Positions 27,450 to 37,456 are shown, numbered from the stretch's first letter. The stretch: 64,000 nt of DNA from Niastella caeni (GCF_004834005.1 NZ_STFF01000009.1:154649-218648), one strand, 5' to 3'. Translations and numbers: made by a program. The notes: a model not told the origin generated them from the sequence alone.

Positions 27450-28760
27450 ATGAATAACAATAAAAACAACCTGGCCAACCTCTTCCTTTACCTGTTTTAC
27501 CTGGGTTTTCTGGTAAGCGTGGCGGGTGGGTTCAGGGCCATCAGCAGCATAGCGATCGGGTTAATACTGGTTACTTCTTTCATCAAAAACAAAACAGAAA
27601 CGGGCTCCTGGTTTAATCCGGGTTTACGAAACAAATATGTAATTGCCTGCAGCCTGTTCTTTCTACTGCAAATAATTCCCTTAGCATATACCAATGATTT
27701 TTTAAGCGCATGGCAACATGTACAGGTTAAAAGCGCTTTACTTTTTATTCCTCTCTGTTTTTATGGTTGCAGCTATATCAATAAAACCAGGTTCAATTCT
27801 TTAATGACAGCGTATGTTTATATGCTGGCCATTATGCTTACCTGGTGTTTGGGGGTCAGCTTTATTAAATATCACTTTCAACAGGCAGACATAACTGTAT
27901 TTTTTTATCACGACCTGGCGAGAGATCTAGGGTATCACGCTGTACATTTTTCGATATTCGTTTTTGCGGGATTGATCTACCTGCTGCAAATAGCTACCGG
28001 GGGCCGGCATTTGGTTAACAGGACCATTCATTTTTTATTGATCGCTTATTTCATTGGCGGCATCCTGTTATTGTCATCCAAATTGGTAATCATCTTTATG
28101 CTGGCCTGCCTGGTTTTTTATTTTTTTATCCTGCTGCAAAAAAACCTCCATACGAAATGGGCAATTGCAATAGTTGCTATTACCGGTATTCTATTTTGCA
28201 GTAGTATACTGTTTACCAAAAATCCCATCAACCGCCGCTTTGCAGATCTCATGCACGGAAATATTGGCGTTATTCAACAAACATCATTTAGTCCGGCCAA
28301 TTATTTCAACGGTGTTCAGTTCCGTTTGCTGCAATGGCGTTTTGTAAAAGAGATCATGCAGGAGAACAAAGCCTGGTTATTTGGTGTAACGCCAGCTAAA
28401 GCGCAATCTTTGCTGAACCAGAAATATTTGTCTACGCATATGTATACCGGCGAGCCCGGCAGTGCCAGGCATGGATATTTAGGCTATAACACCCATAACC
28501 AGTTTTTAGAGGCATTATTACAAACAGGCATTATTGGACTAATTTGTTTTATGGCGATCTGTTTTGAAATGATCAAAATAACGGTACAGCAAAAAAGCAG
28601 GATGCTAACAGCCCTGGTAACGCTGTTATTGGCTTACGCTCTCTTTGAATCGGTTTTGGAAACCCAGTATGGACTGGTCTTTTTTATATTTCTGCCATTA
28701 TTTTTTGCCCGGCCAAACAGCAGGGAACCTACGGGTAAAACCGCACCCTCAACCGAATAA
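27450..28760 (+). CDS. O-antigen ligase/polymerase family membrane protein
   Basis: A 436-residue protein with about ten helices. NTHNQFLEALLQTGIIGLICFM near residues 350-372 is the HN-x2-L motif of the O-antigen ligase domain, preceded by a large loop holding WRFVKEIMQENKAWLFGVTPAKAQ. It is the third member of this family in 9 kb, and like the one at 20355 it has the HN motif. Position behind a Wzz-like gene favours a polymerase or ligase acting in the same pathway. It is the last clear glycan gene of the cluster. Confidence 0.82.
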   Translation: MNNNKNNLANLFLYLFYLGFLVSVAGGFRAISSIAIGLILVTSFIKNKTETGSWFNPGLRNKYVIACSLFFLLQIIPLAYTNDFLSAWQHVQVKSALLFIPLCFYGCSYINKTRFNSLMTAYVYMLAIMLTWCLGVSFIKYHFQQADITVFFYHDLARDLGYHAVHFSIFVFAGLIYLLQIATGGRHLVNRTIHFLLIAYFIGGILLLSSKLVIIFMLACLVFYFFILLQKNLHTKWAIAIVAITGILFCSSILFTKNPINRRFADLMHGNIGVIQQTSFSPANYFNGVQFRLLQWRFVKEIMQENKAWLFGVTPAKAQSLLNQKYLSTHMYTGEPGSARHGYLGYNTHNQFLEALLQTGIIGLICFMAICFEMIKITVQQKSRMLTALVTLLLAYALFESVLETQYGLVFFIFLPLFFARPNSREPTGKTAPSTE

Positions 28761-28997
28761 GGGCACCTGAGGGCAACAAAGCACCCTAACATGTTATTAA
28801 ACAATAAATTACAACCATATATATTACGGTTTTGCGTGTAGCTTTTATTTGGTGGCTGAAGCGTTCTTCCATTGCACTTTTCCCGGTTTTATCTGCACTC
28901 TTTACTGAAGGTCAGGCTGTTTTGGTAGTTTTCTATAAATTGTAGGCTATTTCCTTACCCTACAAACATTCAAGCTACTTAACTGTTAATTGCAATT

Positions 28998-30794
28998 ATG
29001 AAGATTTTACTTACGTATCTCAAACCATATAAATGGCTGGTATTATTAACGCTTTTTCTGGCTGCTATAAACCAGGGATTCTCCCTGATGGACCCGATCA
29101 TCTTCGGTAGTCTTATTCGCCTTGCCGGAAACTATGTTCATAATCCTGAAAATTATAAATCATTTTCTGAATTCTTTACTGCAACACAACCTTATTACGG
29201 CGTGCTGTGGCTGTTATTAGCTTCCATTGGTGTGGCCATGGTAAGCAGGATCGCTAAAAATTTCCAGGACTATTTTTTAAACGTGATCGTACAGAAGTTT
29301 GGCGCCAGGGTTTTTACCGATGGGTTGAAACACGCCATGAAGTTGCCCTACTGGGAGTTTGAAGACCAGCGCAGCGGTGAAACGCTGAGCGTGCTTACGA
29401 AAGTGAGAACGGATACAGAAAAGTTCATGAATTATTTCATCAACATCTTATATGGGGTTTTGGTAGGCGTATTGTTTGTAATGATATATGCGTCGGTGTG
29501 GATCAGTTGGTATATTGCCGTTGCCTATATAATTGGCATCTTATTGCTCACCTGGATCACCAACCTGTTGAGCAAAAAAATAAAAACCATTCAAAAGAAC
29601 ATTGTATCACAAACAACTGCCCTGGCTGGCGCTACCACCGAATCGTTGCGCAATATTGAACTGGTAAAAAGCCTTGGGCTTACCGACCAGGAAGTAACCC
29701 GCTTGAACAGGAACACCTATAAGATCCTGGGTCTGGAACTAACCAAAGTAAAACGCGTTCGCAGCATTGCATTTGTACAGGGAACTTTTGTAAATACCCT
29801 GCGCCAGGTGATCCTTTTCATACTCATGTACCTGATCTTCCATAAACAAATGGATGCGGGGCAACTGGTAACCATGCAGTTCTTTTCATTCTTTGTATTT
29901 GGACCACTTCAGGAAATCGGAAACATCATTATTTCCTATCGCGAAGCTGAGGCATCTTTGAATAATTTCCATAACCTGATGCAGAAAGCGCCTGAACGGC
30001 AACCGGAACATCCCAAACATCTCGGCGATATTCAAACGCTCGAGTTCCAAACCGTTGGATTTAAACACCAGACTGCTCAGCAACGCGCTATTGACGATAT
30101 CAGCTTTTCGGTTAAAACCGGCGAAACCATTGCATTTGTTGGCCCCTCCGGCTCTGGTAAATCAACGCTGATGAAATTGTTGGTAGGATTGTACCGCCCG
30201 CAGGAAGGTAAAATTTTATATAACGGCATCGACGAAAACGACATCAACTTTGAAGACCTGCGTAACCAGATCGGGTTTGTAACCCAGGACACCCAGTTGT
30301 TCTCAGGCACAATCAAAGAAAACCTGTTGTTTGTTAATACATCGGCTACCGATGATGACCTGATGGATGCGTTGAAAAAAGCCTCCTGCACCAATTTATT
30401 GGCACGTGCCGAAAAAGGATTGGATACAATGATCGGTGAAGGTGGTCTAAAATTATCAGGCGGAGAAAAACAACGGTTATCTATTGCCCGCGCCCTGTTA
30501 CGCAAACCACGCTTATTAATATTTGATGAAGCCACCTCATCGCTTGATTCACTGACCGAAGAAGAAATTACCAATACAATAAAAGAGATCTCTTCACAAC
30601 GTAACCAGGTCACGATCCTGATCGCACACCGGTTATCGACCATTATGCATGCCGACCGCATATATGTGCTTGAGAAAGGCGATGTGGTAGAAACAGGCAG
30701 CCACGAAAGCCTGCTGGAAGAAAAAGGTTTGTACTATGCGATGTGGCGTCAGCAGATCGGTGAACGGAAGAAGATGGTTGCAACAGCTTCGTAA
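28998..30794 (+). CDS. MsbA-type ABC exporter (permease-ATPase fusion)
   Basis: A 598-residue half-transporter. Residues 1-330 form the six-helix ABC transmembrane domain. The ATPase domain (about 340-580) has Walker A GPSGSGKSTLMKLLVG, signature LSGGEKQRLSIARALL, Walker B LLIFDEATSSLDS and switch IAHRLST. It probably works as a homodimer exporting a lipid or hydrophobic substrate across the inner membrane. The place next to a polysaccharide cluster fits lipid A or lipid-linked glycan flipping, but drug or peptide export cannot be excluded. The 237 bases upstream show no clear promoter. Confidence 0.9.
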   Translation: MKILLTYLKPYKWLVLLTLFLAAINQGFSLMDPIIFGSLIRLAGNYVHNPENYKSFSEFFTATQPYYGVLWLLLASIGVAMVSRIAKNFQDYFLNVIVQKFGARVFTDGLKHAMKLPYWEFEDQRSGETLSVLTKVRTDTEKFMNYFINILYGVLVGVLFVMIYASVWISWYIAVAYIIGILLLTWITNLLSKKIKTIQKNIVSQTTALAGATTESLRNIELVKSLGLTDQEVTRLNRNTYKILGLELTKVKRVRSIAFVQGTFVNTLRQVILFILMYLIFHKQMDAGQLVTMQFFSFFVFGPLQEIGNIIISYREAEASLNNFHNLMQKAPERQPEHPKHLGDIQTLEFQTVGFKHQTAQQRAIDDISFSVKTGETIAFVGPSGSGKSTLMKLLVGLYRPQEGKILYNGIDENDINFEDLRNQIGFVTQDTQLFSGTIKENLLFVNTSATDDDLMDALKKASCTNLLARAEKGLDTMIGEGGLKLSGGEKQRLSIARALLRKPRLLIFDEATSSLDSLTEEEITNTIKEISSQRNQVTILIAHRLSTIMHADRIYVLEKGDVVETGSHESLLEEKGLYYAMWRQQIGERKKMVATAS

Positions 30795-30804
30795 CTAAGT
30801 TTCT

Positions 30805-30920
30805 GGTTTATAGTTTATTGTTTATGGTTTCCTGAAATGACGGCAGGCTTGGTTTTTATCGGGGATCCCGAATTGAGAATGCAACTTCAAACTATAAACC
30901 ATAAACCATAAACTATAAAC
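30805..30920. repeat. Inverted low-complexity repeat, GTTTATGG family
   Basis: The left arm at 30805-30830 is made of GGTTTATAGTTTATTGTTTA units, and the right arm at 30889-30920 is its reverse complement with an extra unit. The arms are about 60 bases apart. The same arrangement occurs at 44693-44830. Confidence 0.85.
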
Positions 30921-30926
30921 TTTAAC

Positions 30927-30934
30927 TACCTTTG
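30927..30934 (+). promoter_or_regulatory. -7 box of the DUF983 gene
   Basis: TACCTTTG matches TAnnTTTG 24 bases before the ATG. It lies directly next to the right arm of the inverted repeat. Confidence 0.5.
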
Positions 30935-30957
30935 CGCCTCATCAATTTAAGTGCGTC

Positions 30958-31422
30958 ATGCCCGCTTCTACAAAACCCAATTTCCTCTGGAGCATTTTAA
31001 CCAGTAAATGTCCCCGTTGCCGCAGGGGACGGATGTTCAATAATAACAATCCCTGGAACCTGAAAAAAGTGTTCGACATGCCCACGCATTGCGAAGAATG
31101 CGGTCAGAAATATGAAATGGAAGTAGGCTTTTGGTACGGTACCGGCTACGTCAGCTATGCATTATCTGTGGCTTTGTCGGTGGCTAGTTTTGTTGCCTGG
31201 TATGTGCTGATAGGCATGTCAACCAACGACAACCGTTTCTTCTGGTGGCTGGGCATTAACATTGGTTTGCTGATTGTTTTACAACCCTGGCTCATGCGCC
31301 TTAGCCGGGTGATCTACCTGTATTTCTTCGTACGCTACGATCCCAATTATAAAAGCACCCAGGCAAAGAAATTCGATTACGAGACCGGCTCCTACTATGA
31401 AGGCAACGAAACGCCGCAATAG
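30958..31422 (+). CDS. DUF983 family protein
   Basis: A 154-residue membrane protein matching DUF983. A zinc-ribbon-like N-terminus has CPRCRRGRMF (Cys pair near residues 20-23) and a second pair in CEECGQKYEMEVGFWYGTGY (near 46-49), followed by two hydrophobic helices (about 70-92 and 100-118). The GFWYGTGYVSYAL sequence is characteristic. The biochemical role of the family is unknown; it is common in Bacteroidota and Alphaproteobacteria. It stands alone with its own -7 box and terminator. Confidence 0.88.
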   Translation: MPASTKPNFLWSILTSKCPRCRRGRMFNNNNPWNLKKVFDMPTHCEECGQKYEMEVGFWYGTGYVSYALSVALSVASFVAWYVLIGMSTNDNRFFWWLGINIGLLIVLQPWLMRLSRVIYLYFFVRYDPNYKSTQAKKFDYETGSYYEGNETPQ

Positions 31423-31452
31423 ATCATTCATCTATTGAAAAAACATACCATC

Positions 31453-31485
31453 GCTATAGACTTTGTCTATAGCTTTTTCTTTTTA
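31453..31485 (+). terminator. Terminator after the DUF983 gene
   Basis: A perfect nine-base stem GCTATAGAC / GTCTATAGC with a TTT loop, followed by a T-rich tract. Confidence 0.85.
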
Positions 31486-31552
31486 TAGCTGCTAATATTT
31501 TTTAGCATGCTTCTCGCCTAACTATATCCGTAATTACAGTGAATATTAGCAT

Positions 31553-31560
31553 TAGATTTG
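31553..31560 (+). promoter_or_regulatory. -7 box of the GH92 gene
   Basis: TAGATTTG matches TAnnTTTG, 42 bases before the ATG at 31603. No clear -33 TTTG is present. Confidence 0.4.
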
Positions 31561-31602
31561 TAATCGTCCGTTGCATCCTATTATAAAAAGTAAAATACGC
31601 AC

Positions 31603-33891
31603 ATGATGAAAAAATGGTCCCTCCTGTTATGGGTATCGCCTCTCTATGTATTTGCTCAACAAAATAATGTAGTACATTATGTCAATCCATTAATCGGTAC
31701 ACAACGCATGGGACATACTTTTCCCGGCGCTACCGTTCCTTTTGGCATGGTGCAGTTAAGCCCAGACACCGATACCATTCCCTATGAAATGAATGGAAAA
31801 TACAATCCGGATGTTTATAAATATTGTGCAGGTTATCAATACGACGATAGAACCATTGTAGGCTTCAGCCATACCCATTTCAGCGGTACCGGCCATAGCG
31901 ACCTCGGCGATTTTCTCATCATGCCAACCACCGGTGTACTGCAGCTGAACCCGGGAACTGCAACCGATACCAGGAGCGGTTTTCGGTCAGCGTTTTCACA
32001 TGCCAGCGAAAAAGCCGAAGCAGGTTATTATAAAGTAGCATTGGCCGATGATAATATTACGGCTGAACTAACGGCCACTACAAGAGTAGGCTTTCATCAA
32101 TATACCTTTCCGCAAACCAGCGATGCACATATCATCCTCGACCTGATGCATGGCATTTATAATTACGATGATAAAGATATATGGACTTTTATTCGGGTTG
32201 AAAACGACACGCTGGTAACCGGTTACCGACAAACCAATGGCTGGGCGCGCACCCGTACCGTTTATTTTGCCATGACCTTTTCAAAACCATTTAAAGAATA
32301 TGGCTGTAAAGACTTCAGCAAAAAACAGGTATACCGCGGTTTCTGGCGCAAGTTCGATCAGTCAAAAAACTTCCCCGACCTGGCCGGCAAGCAACTGCGT
32401 ATGTACTTCAACTTTAATACGGAGGCTAATGAAAAGGTGAAGATCAAATTTGCCTTATCATCCGTTAGCACGGAAGGCGCTTTGTTGAACCTGAGAACGG
32501 AAATACCCAGTTGGGATTTTGAGCAAACAAAAACCGCAGCGCAAAACACCTGGAATACAGAATTAAGCAAGATAACCATTGAGGCGCCGGAAGCAGAAAA
32601 GCAAAATTTCTACACTGCTTTATATCATGCATTCTTAGGACCCACCGTATTTATGGATGTAGACCGTAAATACAAAGGGTTAGATCAGAATATTCATACA
32701 GCCACCAACTTTACAAACTATACTACATTTTCACTGTGGGACACATACAGAAGCCTGCATCCGTTCTTCAACATTATACAACCCACCCGTAATGGCGATA
32801 TGATCAACAGCATGCTGGCACATTACGATCAAAGCGTTTTAAAGATGTTGCCCATCTGGAGCCATTACAGCAACGACAACTGGTGCATGAGCGGTTATCA
32901 CAGCGTATCGGTGATTGCCGATGCCATTATGAAAGGCAATACCTCATTCGATGCAGCCCATGCCCTGGAAGCTTGTATAACCACGGCAACCCATAAAAAT
33001 TATGAAGGCACAGGCAGCTATATGGAAAAGGGATTCATTCCTGATGAAAAGCTGGGCACTTCTGCTTCCACCACTTTAGAATATGCCTATGATGACTGGA
33101 CCATTGCCCAAATTGCTCAAAAACTGGGCCGGCAGGATATTTATGAAGCATTTCTAAAACGCTCGGGTAATTATAAAAACCTGTATGATGCATCGGTAGG
33201 TTTTATGCGCGCACGTAAAGAAGATGGCAGCTTTAAGCATGAGTTTGATCCCCTGAGCACACACGGCCAGGGATTCATAGAAGGCAATACCTGGAACTAC
33301 AGCTTCTTTGTTCCACAGGATCCCGAAGCTCTTATAGCCCTAATGGGTGGTAAAAAGAAGTTCAGCGCCAAACTCGACACATTATTCACCATGTACCTGC
33401 CCGATAAATACTTCGCCGAAACAGAGGATATAACGCGGGATGGCATTATTGGTACCTATGTGCATGGCAACGAACCGGCTCACCACGTAGCATACCTGTA
33501 CAATTTCGCGGGTCAACCCTGGAAAACGCAACAGCGGGTACGAATGATCCTGAAAAATCAATATAAACCAGCGCCTGATGGATTGGGAGGTAATGACGAT
33601 TGCGGCCAGATGAGCGCCTGGTACCTCTTTTCTACCCTTGGCTTTTATCCTGTAGCACCAGGATCTGCAGTATACCAGTTAGGAAGCCCGGCAGTAAATA
33701 AAGCCGTTATACAATTGGAGAACGGAAAAACATTCACTGTTGAAGCCAATGACCAAAGCGATAAAAATGTGTATGTTCAAAAGGTGTTGCTGAATGGTAA
33801 ACAACTGGAACAACCGGTTATAAGCCATGACGACATTATGAAGGGCGGCACACTGGTATTTTATATGTCAGACAAACCCAGGAAGTATTAA
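31603..33891 (+). CDS. Secreted GH92 alpha-mannosidase
   Basis: A 762-residue glycoside hydrolase with a signal peptide (MMKKWSLLLWVSPLYVFAQ, cleavage about residue 19). GH92 motifs are clear: YVNPLIGTQRMGHTFPGATV and PFGMVQLSPDTD at the N-terminus, HGNEPAHHVAYLYNFAGQP (about 621-640), and GNDDCGQMSAWYLFSTLGFY (about 663-682). GH92 enzymes are calcium-dependent exo-alpha-mannosidases, mostly acting on alpha-1,2, 1,3 or 1,4 links, releasing mannose in the periplasm or outside. Length is normal. There is no SusC/SusD pair or other CAZyme beside it, so it is not in an evident utilisation locus. Confidence 0.94.
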   Translation: MMKKWSLLLWVSPLYVFAQQNNVVHYVNPLIGTQRMGHTFPGATVPFGMVQLSPDTDTIPYEMNGKYNPDVYKYCAGYQYDDRTIVGFSHTHFSGTGHSDLGDFLIMPTTGVLQLNPGTATDTRSGFRSAFSHASEKAEAGYYKVALADDNITAELTATTRVGFHQYTFPQTSDAHIILDLMHGIYNYDDKDIWTFIRVENDTLVTGYRQTNGWARTRTVYFAMTFSKPFKEYGCKDFSKKQVYRGFWRKFDQSKNFPDLAGKQLRMYFNFNTEANEKVKIKFALSSVSTEGALLNLRTEIPSWDFEQTKTAAQNTWNTELSKITIEAPEAEKQNFYTALYHAFLGPTVFMDVDRKYKGLDQNIHTATNFTNYTTFSLWDTYRSLHPFFNIIQPTRNGDMINSMLAHYDQSVLKMLPIWSHYSNDNWCMSGYHSVSVIADAIMKGNTSFDAAHALEACITTATHKNYEGTGSYMEKGFIPDEKLGTSASTTLEYAYDDWTIAQIAQKLGRQDIYEAFLKRSGNYKNLYDASVGFMRARKEDGSFKHEFDPLSTHGQGFIEGNTWNYSFFVPQDPEALIALMGGKKKFSAKLDTLFTMYLPDKYFAETEDITRDGIIGTYVHGNEPAHHVAYLYNFAGQPWKTQQRVRMILKNQYKPAPDGLGGNDDCGQMSAWYLFSTLGFYPVAPGSAVYQLGSPAVNKAVIQLENGKTFTVEANDQSDKNVYVQKVLLNGKQLEQPVISHDDIMKGGTLVFYMSDKPRKY

Positions 33892-33975
33892 TCAGCCAAT
33901 GTGCTGCTGTGGTAATATTAGCACAGCCTGTTCCGATATGTTGGGATTGGTTAATTAGAGCATATTAGCACATTA

Positions 33976-34374
33976 TTACTTTAATTCTTCCATATCACTC
34001 AGGGCCACTTCGAGGGCCCGGGTGCTAAGGAAGATCTCCAACAAAGACAGGATCAGGGAAATAATAAAGGCAATGATACTCAAAGCGAAAATAATATAGG
34101 CGGCCGCATTCCAGTTTTTGAAGATGCAGAACATACACACTACACAAAAGATAAAACTCACTACCCCAAATGCCTGCATAGATCGAATGAGGCGAATGCG
34201 ATCGCGCAGGTTACGGATCTGCTCTATAATATGTTTCTGGTTAGGATCAGTCTGGTATTTATCGTATAAAGAGCGTATCAGCGATGCCATAGCCAGGAAC
34301 CGGTTGGTATAGGCCAGCATCAGCAGGGAGATAGCAGGGAACAATAAAGCCGGTGTAGTTATAGACAACTCCAT
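33976..34374 (-). CDS. DUF2721 family membrane protein
   Basis: A 132-residue protein. TM1 lies near the N-terminus (TTPALLFPAISLLMLAYTNRF), a basic cytoplasmic stretch follows (RNLRDRIRLIRSMQAFG), then two adjacent helices (about 68-112), and an acidic C-terminus (EVALSDMEELK). The PAISLLMLAYTNRFLAMASLIR segment and layout fit DUF2721. Function is unknown. It is convergent with the GH92 gene and separated from the upstream kinase gene by a terminator, so it is probably a single-gene unit. Confidence 0.75.
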   Translation of the reverse strand: MELSITTPALLFPAISLLMLAYTNRFLAMASLIRSLYDKYQTDPNQKHIIEQIRNLRDRIRLIRSMQAFGVVSFIFCVVCMFCIFKNWNAAAYIIFALSIIAFIISLILSLLEIFLSTRALEVALSDMEELK

Positions 34375-34437
34375 AATTCAGATTTAGTGATTTGGAGATT
34401 TTGGGATTTAGATTGAAAGCCGTTAGGATTCCAAAAC

Positions 34438-34464
34438 AAAAGCCGGAGTCTTATTCCGGCTTTT
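34438..34464 (-). terminator. Terminator of the response regulator-kinase operon
   Basis: Stem AAAGCCGGA / TCCGGCTTT around a seven-base loop, with T-rich sequence after it on the minus strand. It lies downstream of the histidine kinase and upstream of the DUF2721 gene. Confidence 0.8.
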
Positions 34465-34638
34465 ATTAGTTTATGTTCATGGGTTAGTAAGTAACATTAT
34501 AAAACGATAAAATTAAGATATTATTATATTGAATCAGCTAATAGTAAGTGGTAAATAGCTAGCAGGGGGTATTAATAATTCGCTATACCCGGTTATCCTT
34601 ACCATTTTTTGCATTTCTACTTGCAACTAGCTACTCGC

Positions 34639-36477
34639 CTATTTCTTCAATGTTACCGTAAACACCGACCCTTTCCCCAATTCGCTCTCACACGATATAC
34701 GACCATTTATCTCTTCCACTATCCTTTTAACGATAGAAAGGCCCAGCCCGGTAGACGCTTCCCCATCTGTAGGCCGCGAAGAGATCTTACTGTACTTCGA
34801 GAACAAATAGGGCAACTCTTCTTTATCAATGCCTACCCCTTCATCGCGGATCTTTATAGTGACCGTATCCTGTTCATCGTGAATGCTCATCCATACATCC
34901 TTACCGTGCGGGGTATATTTAATGGCATTCGACAGCAGGTTCTCACATATACGGCTAACCAGGTATCGATCGCTTAAAATAAACAACTTCTTTCCCGAAA
35001 AGTCTGCATGCAACCGGATATTCTTTTTTGCGGCCATCGGTTTAAAGTTGTCAATCACTTCTTCTGCGAAAGCCTTCAGATCAAATTTCTCAAGGTGCAA
35101 TTTATGACTCCCGATATCTTCCCGCTCCACATCCAGTATCTGCCTTATCAATCGCTCACCATAAAGGCCGGCCTGCAAAATACGGCTCATCGCTTTCTGT
35201 TGTTCTTCGGTCAACCTGTCTGAACCGTTTTGTAATACCTGCCCCCAGATCTGTATCGTAGCAAACGGCGTGTTCAAATCATGCGATACAATACTGATGA
35301 GCGAATTCTTCTCGTAATTTAATTCTGACAACTTTTCATTTTGTTGTACGATCAGGTCATTGGTTTCCTGCAACCTGCGGTGGGCATTTCGTTTAATGAC
35401 AAACCCTATTGCAATTAAAACCCCGATGATAGCCAATGCCACTGCTACCAGGGTAAGTTCCCTGGAACGCAGGGTTTCCTTTTCAACCTTTTCCTGCAAC
35501 AACTTGTTTTCTGCTTCCCGTTCACCGGCATGAAAGCGTTCCTGCAGGGCGGCAATGGTCTTATATGTATCACTGTGCAGGATAGCCGTATCTAACGAGT
35601 ACCACTTTTTTATATACTGGTAGGCTTTGTTATAGTCACCCCGGTGCTCGGCCAGTTTGGCGAGCAAGGAATAGCTATCTGCCTGCTTGCTTTTTGATTC
35701 CAACCGTTGCGCCAGCTTCATGGCGCTTTCCGCATACAGCGTAGCTGAATCAAACTGGCGCATCTCTATGAACACATCTGCCAGGTTCAACCTGGCCACC
35801 CACAACCCATTCAAATCGCTGCCTGCGGTATGTTTAGCATGATTCTGCCTGAAATAAATAAGTGCTTCATCGTATTTCTTTTCCTTGAAGTATAAATTGC
35901 CCAGGTTGTTGTAGGTGCTCGACAAATTTATTCGCCCTTGCCGTTCCAATGGCTTGCCCAGTCGAACAGCCTTTTCCAATAAATAATGAGAGCTGTCGTA
36001 TAGCTTTAATTGCGTGTAAATAACCGCCAGGTTGTTGTATGTGTTTATCAGGGAGGGGATCTTTCCATCCAGCTCCGACAAGCGGGCGCATTGCAAATAG
36101 AACTCTTTTGCCTTCTCCGGTTCCCTGATGGCAAAATAGGCAATGGCCAGATCGCTTAATGCCACCATTTCATACTCGGGGGCACGGATCAAACGGGCAG
36201 CCTGTAATGACTGCAGATAATATTCAATAGCCTTTTCGTAGTTATTGCTCAGATCTTCATAAATGCCTTTTAACCGGAGAGATAATACACTGCCTTTATT
36301 GTATTGCAGATGATCGGCTTCTTTGGAAATGTAATCGGCGTAATATTTAATGGAATCTATCTTGTCTTCAGAAAAATCGAGGCAACGGTCGTACAGGCGT
36401 TTCAATTGTGCTGTATCAACCTGTGCAAATGAACATACGCAAGTAATCAAAGCCCCTAAAAGCAGATAGTATTTCAA
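34639..36477 (-). CDS. TPR-containing sensor histidine kinase
   Basis: A 612-residue kinase. A signal peptide (MKYYLLLGALITCVCSFAQ) is followed by tetratricopeptide repeats (about 30-310; NNLAVIYTQLKLYDSSHYLL, YNNLGNLYFKEKKYDEALIY), so the sensor lies outside the cytoplasm. One membrane helix (about 333-353) leads into a coil and the HisKA domain with SIVSHDLNTPFATIQIW (phospho-His near 398). The ATPase domain has the N box ENLLSNAIKYTPHG, G1 DEGVGIDKEEL and G2 GLGLSIVKRIVEE. The stimulus is unknown. The response regulator gene is 123 bases upstream on the same strand, so they are likely partners. Confidence 0.92.
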   Translation of the reverse strand: MKYYLLLGALITCVCSFAQVDTAQLKRLYDRCLDFSEDKIDSIKYYADYISKEADHLQYNKGSVLSLRLKGIYEDLSNNYEKAIEYYLQSLQAARLIRAPEYEMVALSDLAIAYFAIREPEKAKEFYLQCARLSELDGKIPSLINTYNNLAVIYTQLKLYDSSHYLLEKAVRLGKPLERQGRINLSSTYNNLGNLYFKEKKYDEALIYFRQNHAKHTAGSDLNGLWVARLNLADVFIEMRQFDSATLYAESAMKLAQRLESKSKQADSYSLLAKLAEHRGDYNKAYQYIKKWYSLDTAILHSDTYKTIAALQERFHAGEREAENKLLQEKVEKETLRSRELTLVAVALAIIGVLIAIGFVIKRNAHRRLQETNDLIVQQNEKLSELNYEKNSLISIVSHDLNTPFATIQIWGQVLQNGSDRLTEEQQKAMSRILQAGLYGERLIRQILDVEREDIGSHKLHLEKFDLKAFAEEVIDNFKPMAAKKNIRLHADFSGKKLFILSDRYLVSRICENLLSNAIKYTPHGKDVWMSIHDEQDTVTIKIRDEGVGIDKEELPYLFSKYSKISSRPTDGEASTGLGLSIVKRIVEEINGRISCESELGKGSVFTVTLKK

Positions 36478-36600
36478 CGGTATTGTCGAATTGTACTACC
36501 AAATTAAGTGTTTTTACCTATTAACTCAAGTAATTGCCGTAATTAATGTAGATATATGCAGGTCAGTATGTTTAATAAGTGTGTGAAAGACAGAAATGTA

Positions 36601-37245
36601 TTATTCGATCAGCTTATTCTTCAGGGCAAATTTCACCAGCCCTACCGTATTGTTTACACCCAGTTTGGCGATCAGGTTCTTACGGTGGGTTTCCACCGTG
36701 CTTACACTCAGGAATAGTTTCTTGGCTATTTCTGAATTGCTGTACTCCTTGCAGATAAGGGTAAGGACCTCTATTTCACGCTTCGATAAAATTTCATCTA
36801 CCTTCTTATCTTCAATAGTAACGGTATTTCTGAAGTCCTGGTTGGTATCCAGGATATTGATCTCCTTACTAAAGTACTTATTACCTTCTGCTACTGTTTC
36901 CAATGCCCTGGTGAGCTCGGTAATATTTGTATTTTTCAGAAGGTACCCCTGTATTTCATATTTCAGGAGCTTATGAATATAACGGGTGCCGCGCATGATA
37001 GTAAGATAAAGGATCTTGAGCGAGGGTTGAATTTCGCGGATCTTTAATAGCAGCTCTTCTTCGCCAATATCTGGTAAATGCACATCCAATAGCAGGATAT
37101 CAATTTCCTTATTAGGAAGTTGGTTCAACAAGCTTTCGCCGGTAAATGCAGAACCTATTACCTCAATGCCGGGTTGTTTGTTCAATAATAACACCAGGCC
37201 CTCAAGGTACAATTCATGGTCATCTGTTATAAAAACCTTCAACAT
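36601..37245 (-). CDS. NarL/LuxR-type response regulator
   Basis: A 214-residue regulator. The receiver domain (1-118) has the acidic pair D8-D9, phospho-acceptor D54 in ILLLDVHLPD, and the conserved Lys in GYLLKNT. The C-terminal LuxR helix-turn-helix is LSKREIEVLTLICKEYSNSE followed by FLSVSTVETHRKNLIAKLG. When phosphorylated it binds DNA as a dimer. It precedes the TPR kinase gene by 123 bases on the same strand, the probable cognate sensor. Target genes cannot be told; a conserved operator was not found. Confidence 0.93.
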   Translation of the reverse strand: MLKVFITDDHELYLEGLVLLLNKQPGIEVIGSAFTGESLLNQLPNKEIDILLLDVHLPDIGEEELLLKIREIQPSLKILYLTIMRGTRYIHKLLKYEIQGYLLKNTNITELTRALETVAEGNKYFSKEINILDTNQDFRNTVTIEDKKVDEILSKREIEVLTLICKEYSNSEIAKKLFLSVSTVETHRKNLIAKLGVNNTVGLVKFALKNKLIE

Positions 37246-37456
37246 AATCTAATTTAAGCATCGGCAAGTTTTCAGGATTAATGGTTATTTACCGATCCAC
37301 GGCAAATTAAAACTATTTACAGTAGGATAACAAAAACGGTTCCAATCCATTTACAAATTATCCTGCCCAACATCCACTCATCAGAAATTTTTAGCAAGTT
37401 TTAGCAAAACCGGGCCCAGCCCGCTTTACCGGTAAAAGGCTCCCTGCAGGAAATAT

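Noticed and set aside
30077..30661. A 194-codon open frame on the minus strand
   Set aside because: It lies fully inside the ATPase domain of the MsbA-type gene, which has all expected motifs; the antisense product resembles no protein I know.
30805..30920. Possible insertion sequence ends
   Set aside because: The inverted arms enclose only about 60 bases and no transposase, and no target-site duplication is obvious.
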